From the NCBI RefSeq assembly GCF_000165465.1, contig NC_017455.1, positions 248,001-312,000 of the forward strand: 64,000 bases of DNA, given 5' to 3'. The notes beneath the pieces are model-generated. The model saw nothing but the letters and a program-made list of their open reading frames with translations. It did not search any database and was not told where the DNA came from. The number at the start of each line of letters is the position of its first letter. Position 1 is the stretch's first letter. The position numbers and the translations under genes are program-made. The DNA comes from Halanaerobium praevalens DSM 2228. GTDB lineage: Bacteria > Bacillota > Halanaerobiia > Halanaerobiales > Halanaerobiaceae. Below, in pieces: positions 7,844-16,645 of the stretch.

Positions 7844-9508
7844 ATGAATAAAAAGTGGTGGAAAGAAGCGGTAGTTTATCAAATTTATCCTCGGAGTTTT
7901 AATGATAGTAATCAAGATGGAATTGGTGATTTGAGAGGAATAATAGAAAAGATTGACTATTTAGATCAACTGGGGGTTGATGCTATTTGGTTAAATCCAG
8001 TTTATAAATCTCCAAACGATGATAATGGTTATGATATTAGTGATTATAAAGCTATAATGGATGAATTTGGAACAATGGAAGATTTAGAAGAATTAATGCA
8101 AGTTTTAGATGAGCATAATATTAAATTAATTATGGACTTAGTTTTAAATCATAGTTCAGATGAACATCATTGGTTTCAAAAGTCACGTCAAAGTAAAGAT
8201 AATCCTTATCGTGATTATTATATTTGGCGAGATGGTAAAAATGGTGGTCCACCTAATAATTGGCAGTCATTTTTTGGTGGTTCAGCCTGGAAATATGATC
8301 AACAGACTGAGCAATATTATCTCCACCTTTTTTCCGAAAAACAGCCTGATTTAAATTGGGAAAATCAAGAATTAAGAGCAAAAATTTATGAGATTATCAA
8401 CTGGTGGTTAGAAAAAGGAGTCGATGGTTTTAGACTAGATGTAATTAATTTAATTTCTAAAGACCAAGATTTTCCAGATGGCAAAAAAGAAGGACTTAGA
8501 GGTCATGAATATTTTGCTAATGGACCTCGAGTTCATGAATTCATCCAAGAAATGGCAGCTAAAACTTATAATAAATATCAAGCTATGACAGTTGGAGAAA
8601 CTCCCTTTGTAGATAAAGATGAAGCTCTAAATTTTGTCAAAGCAGAAAGAAAAGAATTTTCGATGATTATTCCTTTTGAACATTTAGAGTTTGATAGTAA
8701 AGAGGGTTGGGCTCAAATATCTGATTGGAAATTAAAAGAGCTGAAGGATTTAATGAGTGATTGGCAGTTCAAATTACAAGAAAATAATGGTTGGACAAGT
8801 CTTTATTTTTGTAATCATGATCAACCCCGGATTGTATCTCGCTATGGAGATGATGGTCAATATAGAAGAGAATCTGCTAAAATGTTAGGAACTATGCTTC
8901 ATACTTTAAGAGGAACTCCTTTTATTTATCAAGGAGAAGAAATCGGAATGACTAATATTAATTTTGACTCTTTGGCAGATTTTGATGATATTGAAACCAG
9001 AGCTAAAATTAGAGAAGAACAGGCAAAAGGGAACTTAAGCCAAGCTGAAATTTTAGAAATTGCAAATTATAGAACTAGGGACAATGCTCGAACTCCTATG
9101 CCCTGGAATGAAGAAGAATATGCTGGATTTTCAGAAACTAAACCTTGGTTAAAATTAAATAGTAATTATCCAGAGATTAATGTTGAAAAAGAACTGGCAG
9201 CTTCAGATTCGATTTTTAAATACTATCAAAAACTAATTGCTTTAAGAAAAAAATATCCAGTTTTTGCTTATGGGAAATATAAACTATTATTAGCAGAACA
9301 TCCAGATATTTATGCTTATCAACGTTTAGGCTCAAAAAATAATTTATTAGTACTTTTAAACTTTAGTTCTCAAGCAGCTGTTTTTGATTTAAGGACTGAA
9401 TTGTCTGTAAATCAGGCAGAATTATTGCTAACTAATTACCAGTCAGAAAATAAATTCAGTTTAAAAGGCAGTTTAAAACCATATGAAGCTAGAGTTTATC
9501 TTCTTTAA
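7844..9508 (+). CDS. malL: GH13 alpha-glucosidase, oligo-1,6-glucosidase type
   Basis: 554-residue cytoplasmic (no signal peptide) GH13 enzyme. The conserved regions are 'MDLVLNHSSDEH' (I), 'GFRLDVIN' (II, nucleophile D199), 'TVGETP' (III, acid/base E252) and 'NHDQPR' (IV, D326). D199 falls at the same number as in Bacillus oligo-1,6-glucosidase. Val directly after the nucleophile is the residue usually associated with alpha-1,6 rather than alpha-1,4 preference. It is the last gene of the operon, with a good SD (GGGAGG), and would split the imported oligosaccharide to glucose. Trehalose-6-phosphate hydrolase or sucrose-cleaving activity are alternatives. Confidence 0.88.
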   Translation: MNKKWWKEAVVYQIYPRSFNDSNQDGIGDLRGIIEKIDYLDQLGVDAIWLNPVYKSPNDDNGYDISDYKAIMDEFGTMEDLEELMQVLDEHNIKLIMDLVLNHSSDEHHWFQKSRQSKDNPYRDYYIWRDGKNGGPPNNWQSFFGGSAWKYDQQTEQYYLHLFSEKQPDLNWENQELRAKIYEIINWWLEKGVDGFRLDVINLISKDQDFPDGKKEGLRGHEYFANGPRVHEFIQEMAAKTYNKYQAMTVGETPFVDKDEALNFVKAERKEFSMIIPFEHLEFDSKEGWAQISDWKLKELKDLMSDWQFKLQENNGWTSLYFCNHDQPRIVSRYGDDGQYRRESAKMLGTMLHTLRGTPFIYQGEEIGMTNINFDSLADFDDIETRAKIREEQAKGNLSQAEILEIANYRTRDNARTPMPWNEEEYAGFSETKPWLKLNSNYPEINVEKELAASDSIFKYYQKLIALRKKYPVFAYGKYKLLLAEHPDIYAYQRLGSKNNLLVLLNFSSQAAVFDLRTELSVNQAELLLTNYQSENKFSLKGSLKPYEARVYLL

Positions 9509-9552
9509 ATTAAATACTTTTTTTAAAAGCTAAAATTTTGTTTTGAAAGCTA

Positions 9553-9586
9553 AAGCCTCCAAATTTATTTGGAGGCTTAATTTTTT
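9553..9586 (+). terminator. Rho-independent terminator of the alpha-glucoside operon
   Basis: AAGCCTCCAAAT (9553-9564) pairs with ATTTGGAGGCTT (9567-9578), followed by AATTTTTT. Confidence 0.9.
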
Positions 9587-9664
9587 AGTTAGTTTAAAAT
9601 TAATCAATTTGGTGCAGGAATCTTAAGACTGGTAGTCGAATTAGTTTAATACAGAGGTGGAAAT

Positions 9665-11053
9665 ATGAAGAAAAAATTATTAAAAAATGCTAAAATTGTT
9701 GATGATAAAGGTATTAGAAAATCTGATTTAATAATTGAAGGAGAAAAAATAGCGGGAGAAGAAAAAAGAGGTTTTTTTGCTGCTAAAGAAGATCAAGCTG
9801 GGCTTGAAGTTATAGATTTGGCTGGTAAATATCTTTTTCCAGGTTTAGTTGATGCAAATACTAATTGTTTTTTTAGTTCTGATTCTAATTCAGTTAAAGA
9901 AAATTTTTACCAAACTAGCTTAGAGGCAGCAGCTGGTGGAATTACTACAATTATTGATTATATAGATTTTCCTGAAAATAATAATTTTAGAGAAGCAGTT
10001 TTTAAACAAAAAGAAAAAGCAAAGGCTTCAATTGTTGATTATAGTTTTCATCAAATATTAACTGATTTTAACTCTAATATTTCTGAAAGTTTAGTTGATT
10101 TAAAAGATTTGGGTATAGCCAGCGTTAAATTATTTACTACTTATCAAAAAGAAGGTTATATGCTGAGTCAAAAACAAAGAAAAGAACTTTTTCAAAGTTT
10201 AAACGAAACAAAAATCTTAGCTCAAGTCCATGCAGAAGATAATGATTTGATTCAGGATTTAAAAGAAATTTATTCTAAAAGAAATCTAACTGAATTAAGA
10301 TTTACTACTGCAATTAGGCCAGGTATTTCTGAGGCTTTAGCAATTAAAAAACTGGGGAATGAAGCCTTAGAAGCTGATATTCCTTTATACATTGTTCATT
10401 TGTCAGCTGCTGAAAGTTTAGAAGCAGTTAGAAATTTAAGAGCTAAAAAAGCTCAAATTTACATAGAAACTAATCCTCATTATTTGATGCTTGATGATTC
10501 TTATTTAAATAGCAGTCAAGCTCTACTTTATTTAATGATTCCCCCTTTAAAAACACGCTATAATAATCAACTTTTATGGCAGGGAGTTAGTCAAAATGAA
10601 TTTCAAGTTTTAGCAAGTAATCACTTTAATTTTAAAGCAGAAAAAATAGCTGATTCAGGGTTTAATTTTGAAAATTTAATTGGAATTCCCGGGACAGAAA
10701 CTATTTTATCTCTTTTATATAGTTCTGGAGTTAGAAATAATAGAATAACTATTCGAGAATTGATTGAAATGCTAGCTGTTAATCCAGCTAAAATTTTTGG
10801 TCTTTATCCAGAAAAGGGATCTTTAGAAATTGGTACTGATGCAGATTTAACTGTTTTTGATCCTAATTTAGAAAAAAGATTAAAAGCAGCTAACTTATAT
10901 TCTACTTCCAAAAAAAGTCCTTACCATGATTTTACAGTTAAAGGCTGTCCAATTATGACTTTTAGAAGAGGTAAATTAATTTTTGAGCAAAAGCTAAAAG
11001 CAGCTAAAGGAAGTGGGAAATTTATTTTTGCTCATAGTTCAAGTCTTTTTTGA
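9665..11053 (+). CDS. Dihydropyrimidinase/hydantoinase-fold protein lacking metal ligands
   Basis: 462 residues with the overall pattern of cyclic amidohydrolases (dihydropyrimidinase, hydantoinase, allantoinase): N-terminal 'LLKNAKIVDDKG', 'KYLFPGLVDA', K155 in 'ASVKLFTTY' (the carbamylated Lys position), H189 in 'QVHAED', H245 in 'YIVHLS', and C-terminal 'NPAKIFGLYPEKGSLEIG'. The metal-binding HxH after strand 1 is replaced by Asn (N65, N67 in DANTN), and the catalytic Asp of the usual TDH motif is N319 (ASNH). Three of six canonical ligands are changed, so a normal dinuclear hydrolase is unlikely. It stands alone between terminators, has a good SD (GAGGTGG), and the frame is intact, which argues for a maintained non-catalytic or altered function. 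Confidence 0.8.
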   Translation: MKKKLLKNAKIVDDKGIRKSDLIIEGEKIAGEEKRGFFAAKEDQAGLEVIDLAGKYLFPGLVDANTNCFFSSDSNSVKENFYQTSLEAAAGGITTIIDYIDFPENNNFREAVFKQKEKAKASIVDYSFHQILTDFNSNISESLVDLKDLGIASVKLFTTYQKEGYMLSQKQRKELFQSLNETKILAQVHAEDNDLIQDLKEIYSKRNLTELRFTTAIRPGISEALAIKKLGNEALEADIPLYIVHLSAAESLEAVRNLRAKKAQIYIETNPHYLMLDDSYLNSSQALLYLMIPPLKTRYNNQLLWQGVSQNEFQVLASNHFNFKAEKIADSGFNFENLIGIPGTETILSLLYSSGVRNNRITIRELIEMLAVNPAKIFGLYPEKGSLEIGTDADLTVFDPNLEKRLKAANLYSTSKKSPYHDFTVKGCPIMTFRRGKLIFEQKLKAAKGSGKFIFAHSSSLF

Positions 11054-11193
11054 TCTAAATAGTTAATTTATAATATTCAGTTCAATTCTAGTTGAAAGCA
11101 GGAAAGATTACATTTTTAGAGAAATTATTTATATAGCAATAATTTTAAAATTCTGTTTTTTTTGATTTCTAAAAATAATTAAGGAGTGAAAAA

Positions 11194-13551
11194 ATGGACA
11201 AATATAAAATTAAGAATTCTGATTTGGATTATAATTTTAAAGCTGAAAATTTAGATTTCACAACAACAGCAGAGCTTAGTTCAACTGATAAAAAAATAAT
11301 TGGTCAACAAAGAGCAGCAGATTCGCTTGATTTTGGAATGAGAGTTAATAAATGTGGCTATAATATTTTTATGGCAGGAGAATCTGGAACTGGAAAATCA
11401 ACTTATGCCGAAAATATGGCTCAAAAAAAGGCTGCTAGTTTAGATAAGCCCCAAGATATACTTTATGTTTTTAATTTTGCTGAAAAAGAAAAACCAAAAT
11501 TAATGAAAGTTCCAGCTGGGATGGGAACTGAATTAAAAACTGATATGAAAAAAAGTATAGAAGAATTAAAAACAGAAATACCAAGGGCTTTTGAAGGTGA
11601 AGAATATGAACAGGAAAAAAAGGAAATTTTAAATGAATATCAGCCTGAATCAAATAGACTAATGCAGGAGTTTGAAGAATCAGCTCGGGCCAAGGGATTT
11701 AGTTTAAAAAACACTGCTCAAGGCTTAATTCCAGTGCCGATTGATGAAGAAGGAGAAGCAATCTCTAGAGAAGATTTTCAGGATTTAGCTGAAGAAAAAA
11801 AAGAGGAAATTCGAAGTGAAAGCCAAAAAATACAAAATGAAATGGATCAGGTTATGCGAAAAATTCGCTCGATTAAGGCTCAAGCTCAATCAGAATTAGA
11901 AGCCTTAGAAAAGAAAATTGGAATTTCAGTTGTTCAACCTATTATTTGTCATTTAAAAGATAAATATCAAGAATCAAAAGCTGTTAAAAAATATTTAGAA
12001 GATGTGCAAGCAGATATAGCCGATAATATTAATCGTTTTCGCAAAAATGAAGAAGAACAACAAAATCCTTTAGCAGCAATGCAAAAGCAAGATAAAGACA
12101 ATTTTTTTATTCGTTACCAAATAAATATTTTTGTTGATAATAATAAAACTGAAGGTGCACCAGTTGTTTATGAAAAAAATCCTACTTATTATAATTTATT
12201 TGGAAAAATTGAAGGTGAAAGTAAATTTGGAACAATTACAACAAATTTTACAATGATTAAAAGTGGTTCTCTTCATCAGGCAAATGGAGGTTTTTTAATT
12301 ATTCAGGCTAAAGATTTATTAAATAACCCCTTTTGTTGGAATACTTTAAAAAGAGCTTTGATTAACCAAGAAATAGCTGTGGAAAATATTGGTGAACAAT
12401 ATAGGAGTATCCCAATTATTACTTTAAAACCCGAAGCTTTAGATTTAAATCTAAAAGTAATTATGATTGGTTCAGCATATATTTATCACTTGCTTTATAA
12501 TTATGATGAAGAATTTGCGGAATTATTTAAGATAAAAGCTGATTTTGATACGAAAATGGAGAGAAACAAAGAAAATATAACTAAATTTGCAAATTTTATT
12601 GCTTCTATAATTAAAAGAGAAGATTTAAAAGATTTTAGTGCTGAGGCAGTTGCTAAAATGATTGATTTTAGTTCTAGATTAAGTCGAGATCGGAATAAAT
12701 TATCAACAAAATTTAATAAGATTATAGAAATTTTGTATGAAGCAGATGTTTGGTCAAATAGCTTTAATGAGAAAATTGTTAGTCTTAATTCAGTTCAAAA
12801 AGCAATTGCAGAAAAAGAAAGACGCTCAAATTTATTAGAAGAAAAAATTCAGGAACAAATTGATCGAGATCATTTATTATTAGATCTAAGTGGTCAAGAG
12901 ATTGGACAAATCAATGGACTTTCTGTTTATCAGGCAGGCAATTATAGTTTTGGTCGTCCAGCTCGAATTACAGCTCGGAGCTATTTAGGCCAAGATGGGG
13001 TAATTAATATTGAAAGAGAAGCAAAAATGAGTGGAAGAATTCACAGTAAAGGTGTTATGATTTTAACAGGTTATTTAGGTGGTAAATATGCCCAAGAAGC
13101 TCCTTTGAGTTTGACTGCTTCTATTGCCTTTGAACAAAGTTATGGAGGAGTTGATGGAGATAGTGCAACTTGTGCTGAAGTAGTTGCTTTACTTTCTTCT
13201 TTAGCTGAACAGCCAATTCGACAAGATATAGCAATAACTGGTTCTATGAATCAAAAAGGTGTTGTGCAGCCAATTGGTGGAGTTAATGAAAAAATTGAGG
13301 GCTTTTTTAAAGTATGTGAGGCCCAAGGTTTAACTGGGAAGCAGGGAGTTATTATACCTCAGCGTAATTTGGATAATTTAATGTTAGAGCAAAAAGTAAT
13401 TACAGCAATTAATGAAGGCCAATTTAATCTTTATAGTATCGAAAAAATAGATGATGCTTTAGCAATAATGCTGGGCCAAAGTCCTAGTCAAATTCACCAA
13501 GCAGTTGCTGATAAATTAGCTGAATATGCTGAATTAGAAACTGAAGCTTAA
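11194..13551 (+). CDS. LonB-like ATP-dependent protease (AAA_32 + Lon_C)
   Basis: 785-residue Lon-family protease of the type with a non-standard AAA domain. Walker A is 'GESGTGKST' (K68). A long charged helical insertion spans about residues 125-290. The C-terminal S16 protease domain has the catalytic dyad S657 ('DGDSATCAE') and K700 ('GGVNEKIEGF'). The 43-residue Ser-Lys distance equals that in E. coli Lon. It degrades misfolded or regulatory proteins in the cytoplasm. SD AAGGAG lies before the ATG. The neighbouring hsp20 suggests a loose protein-quality theme, but it is separately transcribed. Confidence 0.9.
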   Translation: MDKYKIKNSDLDYNFKAENLDFTTTAELSSTDKKIIGQQRAADSLDFGMRVNKCGYNIFMAGESGTGKSTYAENMAQKKAASLDKPQDILYVFNFAEKEKPKLMKVPAGMGTELKTDMKKSIEELKTEIPRAFEGEEYEQEKKEILNEYQPESNRLMQEFEESARAKGFSLKNTAQGLIPVPIDEEGEAISREDFQDLAEEKKEEIRSESQKIQNEMDQVMRKIRSIKAQAQSELEALEKKIGISVVQPIICHLKDKYQESKAVKKYLEDVQADIADNINRFRKNEEEQQNPLAAMQKQDKDNFFIRYQINIFVDNNKTEGAPVVYEKNPTYYNLFGKIEGESKFGTITTNFTMIKSGSLHQANGGFLIIQAKDLLNNPFCWNTLKRALINQEIAVENIGEQYRSIPIITLKPEALDLNLKVIMIGSAYIYHLLYNYDEEFAELFKIKADFDTKMERNKENITKFANFIASIIKREDLKDFSAEAVAKMIDFSSRLSRDRNKLSTKFNKIIEILYEADVWSNSFNEKIVSLNSVQKAIAEKERRSNLLEEKIQEQIDRDHLLLDLSGQEIGQINGLSVYQAGNYSFGRPARITARSYLGQDGVINIEREAKMSGRIHSKGVMILTGYLGGKYAQEAPLSLTASIAFEQSYGGVDGDSATCAEVVALLSSLAEQPIRQDIAITGSMNQKGVVQPIGGVNEKIEGFFKVCEAQGLTGKQGVIIPQRNLDNLMLEQKVITAINEGQFNLYSIEKIDDALAIMLGQSPSQIHQAVADKLAEYAELETEA

Positions 13552-13633
13552 TTTAAACTTAAGTTTAAAAATGTAATAGATTTTATTTTATTTTTATTTT
13601 AAATTAGATAAGTTATATTTAGAGGTGAATTAA

Positions 13634-14779
13634 ATGAAAAAATTAATAAAAAATGCAAAACTAATTTTAACAGATAAAGTTATAAATAATGGTTCTCTAG
13701 TTTTTGATTCTAAAACTGGGAAAATAGAAAAGGTCTTAGCTTATCAATTTGAAGCTGGGCCAGAAATAGAAGTTATTGATGCTCAGGGAGGTTATCTGAG
13801 CCCAGGTATGATTGATACTCATATTCATGGTGCAGGTGGTTTTGATACAATGGAGGCTTCAGCTGAAGCTTTAACTGCAATAGCTAAAATTTTAGCTAGT
13901 TATGGTGTGAGTTCGTTTTTGCCGACAACGATGACTATGGCTAAAACTGAAATTCAGGCTGCTCTAGAAAACATTAGAGAGGTTAAAGCAAATAAACCAG
14001 TTGGAGCTAAAGTTTTAGGAACAAATGTTGAAGGTCCTTTTATTAGTCCTGATTATATTGGGGCTCAAAATAGTGAAAATTTAATTAAGCCAGATCTTGA
14101 TTTATTAAGAAATTATTATGATGTAATTGAAATTGTTACCTTAGCACCTGAAGTCGAAGGTGCACTTGAGTTAATTGAAGAATTAACTCAAAATAATATT
14201 ATTAGTTCTGCTGGTCATTCAGCTGCTAGTTATAAAGAATTTAAACAGGCTTATCAAGTTGGAATGGATCACTTTACTCATTTATATAATGCAATGACAG
14301 GTTTACATCATCGTAAACCTGGGCTTGTAGGGGCAGCTTTTGATTCAGATAGTACAGTCGAATTAATTGTAGATTTAATCCATCATCACCAAGCAGTTGA
14401 TCGTTTTACTATTCAAGCTAAAGGTGTTGACAAGGTTATCTTAGTTTCTGATGGAATGGAAGCAACTGGGTTAGAACCAGGAGAATATGAGCTGGGAGGT
14501 CAAAAAGTTATTGTTAAAGATGGTGCTGCTCGCTTAGAGAATGGAGTTCTAGCAGGTAGTGTTTTAACTTTAGATCAAGCAGTTAGAAATTTATTAGAAA
14601 TAACTGACTTATCTATATCAGAGGTTTTTAAAATGGCTACTTTAAATCCAGCTAGAAAATTAAAATTAGAGCATAAATTAGGAAAATTAGAAAGAGGTTA
14701 TCAAGCTGATTTAGTTATTTTTGATCAAAATTTTCAGGTCCAAAAAACATTTATAGATGGCCGCGAATTTAAGAGTTAA
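13634..14779 (+). CDS. nagA: N-acetylglucosamine-6-phosphate deacetylase
   Basis: 381 residues, the usual NagA length. It removes acetate from GlcNAc-6-P for amino sugar and cell-wall recycling. Diagnostic motifs: 'PGMIDTHIHGAGGFDTME', 'NVEGPFIS' (metal Glu), 'SAGHSAASY', 'THLYNAMTGLHHRKPG' and 'LVSDGMEATG' (catalytic Asp). The metal residues look intact, in contrast to the amidohydrolase upstream. No nagB is next to it in this window. SD GAGGTG lies before the ATG. Confidence 0.93.
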   Translation: MKKLIKNAKLILTDKVINNGSLVFDSKTGKIEKVLAYQFEAGPEIEVIDAQGGYLSPGMIDTHIHGAGGFDTMEASAEALTAIAKILASYGVSSFLPTTMTMAKTEIQAALENIREVKANKPVGAKVLGTNVEGPFISPDYIGAQNSENLIKPDLDLLRNYYDVIEIVTLAPEVEGALELIEELTQNNIISSAGHSAASYKEFKQAYQVGMDHFTHLYNAMTGLHHRKPGLVGAAFDSDSTVELIVDLIHHHQAVDRFTIQAKGVDKVILVSDGMEATGLEPGEYELGGQKVIVKDGAARLENGVLAGSVLTLDQAVRNLLEITDLSISEVFKMATLNPARKLKLEHKLGKLERGYQADLVIFDQNFQVQKTFIDGREFKS

Positions 14780-14854
14780 TTTGATAAAAATGAAGTATTA
14801 AGTATATAATTTCAATTAAAAGTCAATAAATAAATTAATTTCTCATTTGTTTAT

Positions 14855-14871
14855 TTTGACCTTTCCTGACT
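14855..14871 (-). promoter_or_regulatory. Candidate CtsR operator over the hsp20 -35 box
   Basis: Read on the minus strand the site is AGTCAGG-AAA-GGTCAAA, against the CtsR direct-repeat consensus RGTCAAA-NAN-RGTCAAA: one perfect and one imperfect heptamer (two mismatches) with the right spacing. It covers the -35 hexamer at 14856-14861. No ctsR gene is in the window. Confidence 0.5.
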
Positions 14872-14884
14872 TTCGTCTTATAAT
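14856..14884 (+). promoter_or_regulatory. Promoter of hsp20
   Basis: TTGACC (14856-14861), 17-base spacer, TATAAT (14879-14884); a second TATAAT overlaps at 14884-14889. Vegetative sigma-A type. Confidence 0.85.
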
Positions 14885-14936
14885 ATAATTAGAAAATAAA
14901 GATGAAAAAATAAAAAAAATTTCGGAGGTGGTTTTG

Positions 14937-15377
14937 ATGTTTGATTTAGTACCATTTAGAAACCGCAGTCGTCGTCAGGTAAGTGAAAGAGATGAAGATC
15001 CATTTAACAATTTAATGTCAAATTTCTTTGGTGATATGATGGATTTTGCTGGCTCTAACTTTAGAGCTGATATTAAAGAAAGTGAGACTGAATATACTAT
15101 TGAAGCAGAAATGCCTGGTATGAAAAAAGAAGATATTAATTTAGAAATTAATAATGATTATCTAACCATTTCGGCTGAACAAAAGCAGGAAAAAGAAGAA
15201 AAAAATGATAACTATATTAGGCGTGAACGAAGAAAAGGAAAATATGCACGCAGCTTTTATCTAGAAAATGTAAGAGAAGATGATATAGAAGCTAATTATG
15301 ATGATGGTATATTGAGAGTTCACCTACCCAAAGCAGAGGAAACACCTGTTAAAAAACGGACTATTGAAATTAAATAG
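14937..15377 (+). CDS. Hsp20/alpha-crystallin small heat-shock protein
   Basis: 146 residues. ATG 14937 is chosen because the earlier in-frame GTG (14928) lies inside the Shine-Dalgarno sequence GGAGGTG. It has an N-terminal arm with 'DPFNNLMSNFFGD', then the alpha-crystallin domain from about residue 40: 'FRADIKESETEYTIEAEMPG', 'YIRRERRKGKYARSF', and the conserved 'DGILRVHLPK' near the end. It is an ATP-independent holdase that keeps unfolding proteins soluble. It is monocistronic, with its own promoter and a possible CtsR site. Confidence 0.93.
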   Translation: MFDLVPFRNRSRRQVSERDEDPFNNLMSNFFGDMMDFAGSNFRADIKESETEYTIEAEMPGMKKEDINLEINNDYLTISAEQKQEKEEKNDNYIRRERRKGKYARSFYLENVREDDIEANYDDGILRVHLPKAEETPVKKRTIEIK

Positions 15378-15410
15378 AATTAAAATAACAACTTAAATAA
15401 ATTGATTATT

Positions 15411-15442
15411 AAACTCGGCCTTTTGGTCGAGTTTATTTTTTT
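15411..15442 (+). terminator. Rho-independent terminator of hsp20
   Basis: AAACTCGGCC (15411-15420), TTTT loop, GGTCGAGTTT (15425-15434), then ATTTTTTT. Confidence 0.9.
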
Positions 15443-15558
15443 AGGCAGGAAAACAAAGTTGATTGAAGAATATATTAATTAAGAAAATATAATTTATAAT
15501 TTATAAATAATAGTATAATTTTTAAGGAAATTTTAATTAAAAAACTGGAGGCTGAAAA

Positions 15559-16629
15559 TTGTCTTATCCAAAATTAGATATTTATTTAACTAAGATTGAA
15601 GCAAATGCTCAAAAGTTAAAAAAAGAATTAAAGGCAAAAAAAATAAAATTAACAGCAGTAGTTAAAGGTTTGGCTGGTGATGTAGAAATTTTTAAGGCTT
15701 ATCAAAAAGCAGATATTAAAAGTATAGCAGATTCTAGGTTAAAAAATATTATTAAATATAGAAAAGCAGGTTATCAAGGTGAAATTTTAATGCTTAGAAT
15801 TCCAATGCTTTCTGAAATTGAAAAAATGATCCCTTATGTTGATTCTGTTTTAGTTAGTGAAGCAAAAACTGCTAGTTTGATTTCGAAATTTGCAGTTAAG
15901 CAGAAAAAAGTTATTGATCTCATAATTATGGTTGATCTGGGAGATAGGAGAGAAGGAATTTTAGCTAAAAATTTATTAGCTTTAGCAGCAAAAATAAAAT
16001 CATTATCAGCTGTTAATTTAAAAGGGATTGGCACTAATTTGGGTTGTTTTGCTGGAATTATTCCTGATGATGAAAATACTAAAAAACTGATTGCTTTAAA
16101 AAAGGAATTAGAAAACAGTTTGAATTTCAAATTAGATATTTTATCTGCTGGTAATACAGCAACTTTAAAATTAATTAAAGAGCCTGAACTTAGTTCAGAA
16201 ATTACTAATCTAAGAATTGGTGAAGGAATTTTAATTGGTACAGATATTATTAACCAAGATTTACTGCAGGATTATAATCACTATAATTTTAGATTGCAGG
16301 CAGAAATTGTTGAATTAAAAGCAAAGCCTTCTTCACCAGAGGGAGAGATTGCTTTTGGAGGCCAAGGAAGGGGGCAGCTAATTGAAGATAAAGGTTTAAG
16401 AAAAAGAGCTATTTTGGCAGTTGGTAAACAGGATATAGATTATCAGGGCTTATATCCTAAACAAAAAGGGGTTCAAGTTTTGGGGGCCAGTAGTGATCAT
16501 TTAATTACTGATATAACAGATGCTGAGCTTGAGCTAGAAGTTGGAGATATTTTAGAGTTTAAGCTCAACTATAGTGCAATGTTGAGAGCTATGACTTCTC
16601 AATATATCACTAAAAATTACATAAAATAG
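15559..16629 (+). CDS. Ornithine/alanine racemase family PLP enzyme
   Basis: 356-residue fold-type III PLP enzyme of the Orr family, which includes ornithine and broad basic amino acid racemases. The PLP lysine is expected at K36 in 'LTAVVKGLAGD'. Later landmarks are 'NLGCFAG', 'LDILSAGNTATL' and 'NLRIGEGILIGTD'. TTG start with SD GGAGG six to ten bases upstream; no ATG lies nearby in frame. The lysine exporter gene starts 16 bases after its stop, so the two are co-transcribed and probably share a basic amino acid substrate. Which amino acid is used cannot be read from the sequence. Confidence 0.83.
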   Translation: MSYPKLDIYLTKIEANAQKLKKELKAKKIKLTAVVKGLAGDVEIFKAYQKADIKSIADSRLKNIIKYRKAGYQGEILMLRIPMLSEIEKMIPYVDSVLVSEAKTASLISKFAVKQKKVIDLIIMVDLGDRREGILAKNLLALAAKIKSLSAVNLKGIGTNLGCFAGIIPDDENTKKLIALKKELENSLNFKLDILSAGNTATLKLIKEPELSSEITNLRIGEGILIGTDIINQDLLQDYNHYNFRLQAEIVELKAKPSSPEGEIAFGGQGRGQLIEDKGLRKRAILAVGKQDIDYQGLYPKQKGVQVLGASSDHLITDITDAELELEVGDILEFKLNYSAMLRAMTSQYITKNYIK

Positions 16630-16645
16630 TAGTGGAGGGATAAGT

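Noticed and set aside
14928-14936. GTG start for hsp20
   Set aside because: The GTG is part of the Shine-Dalgarno sequence; ATG 14937 has correct spacing.
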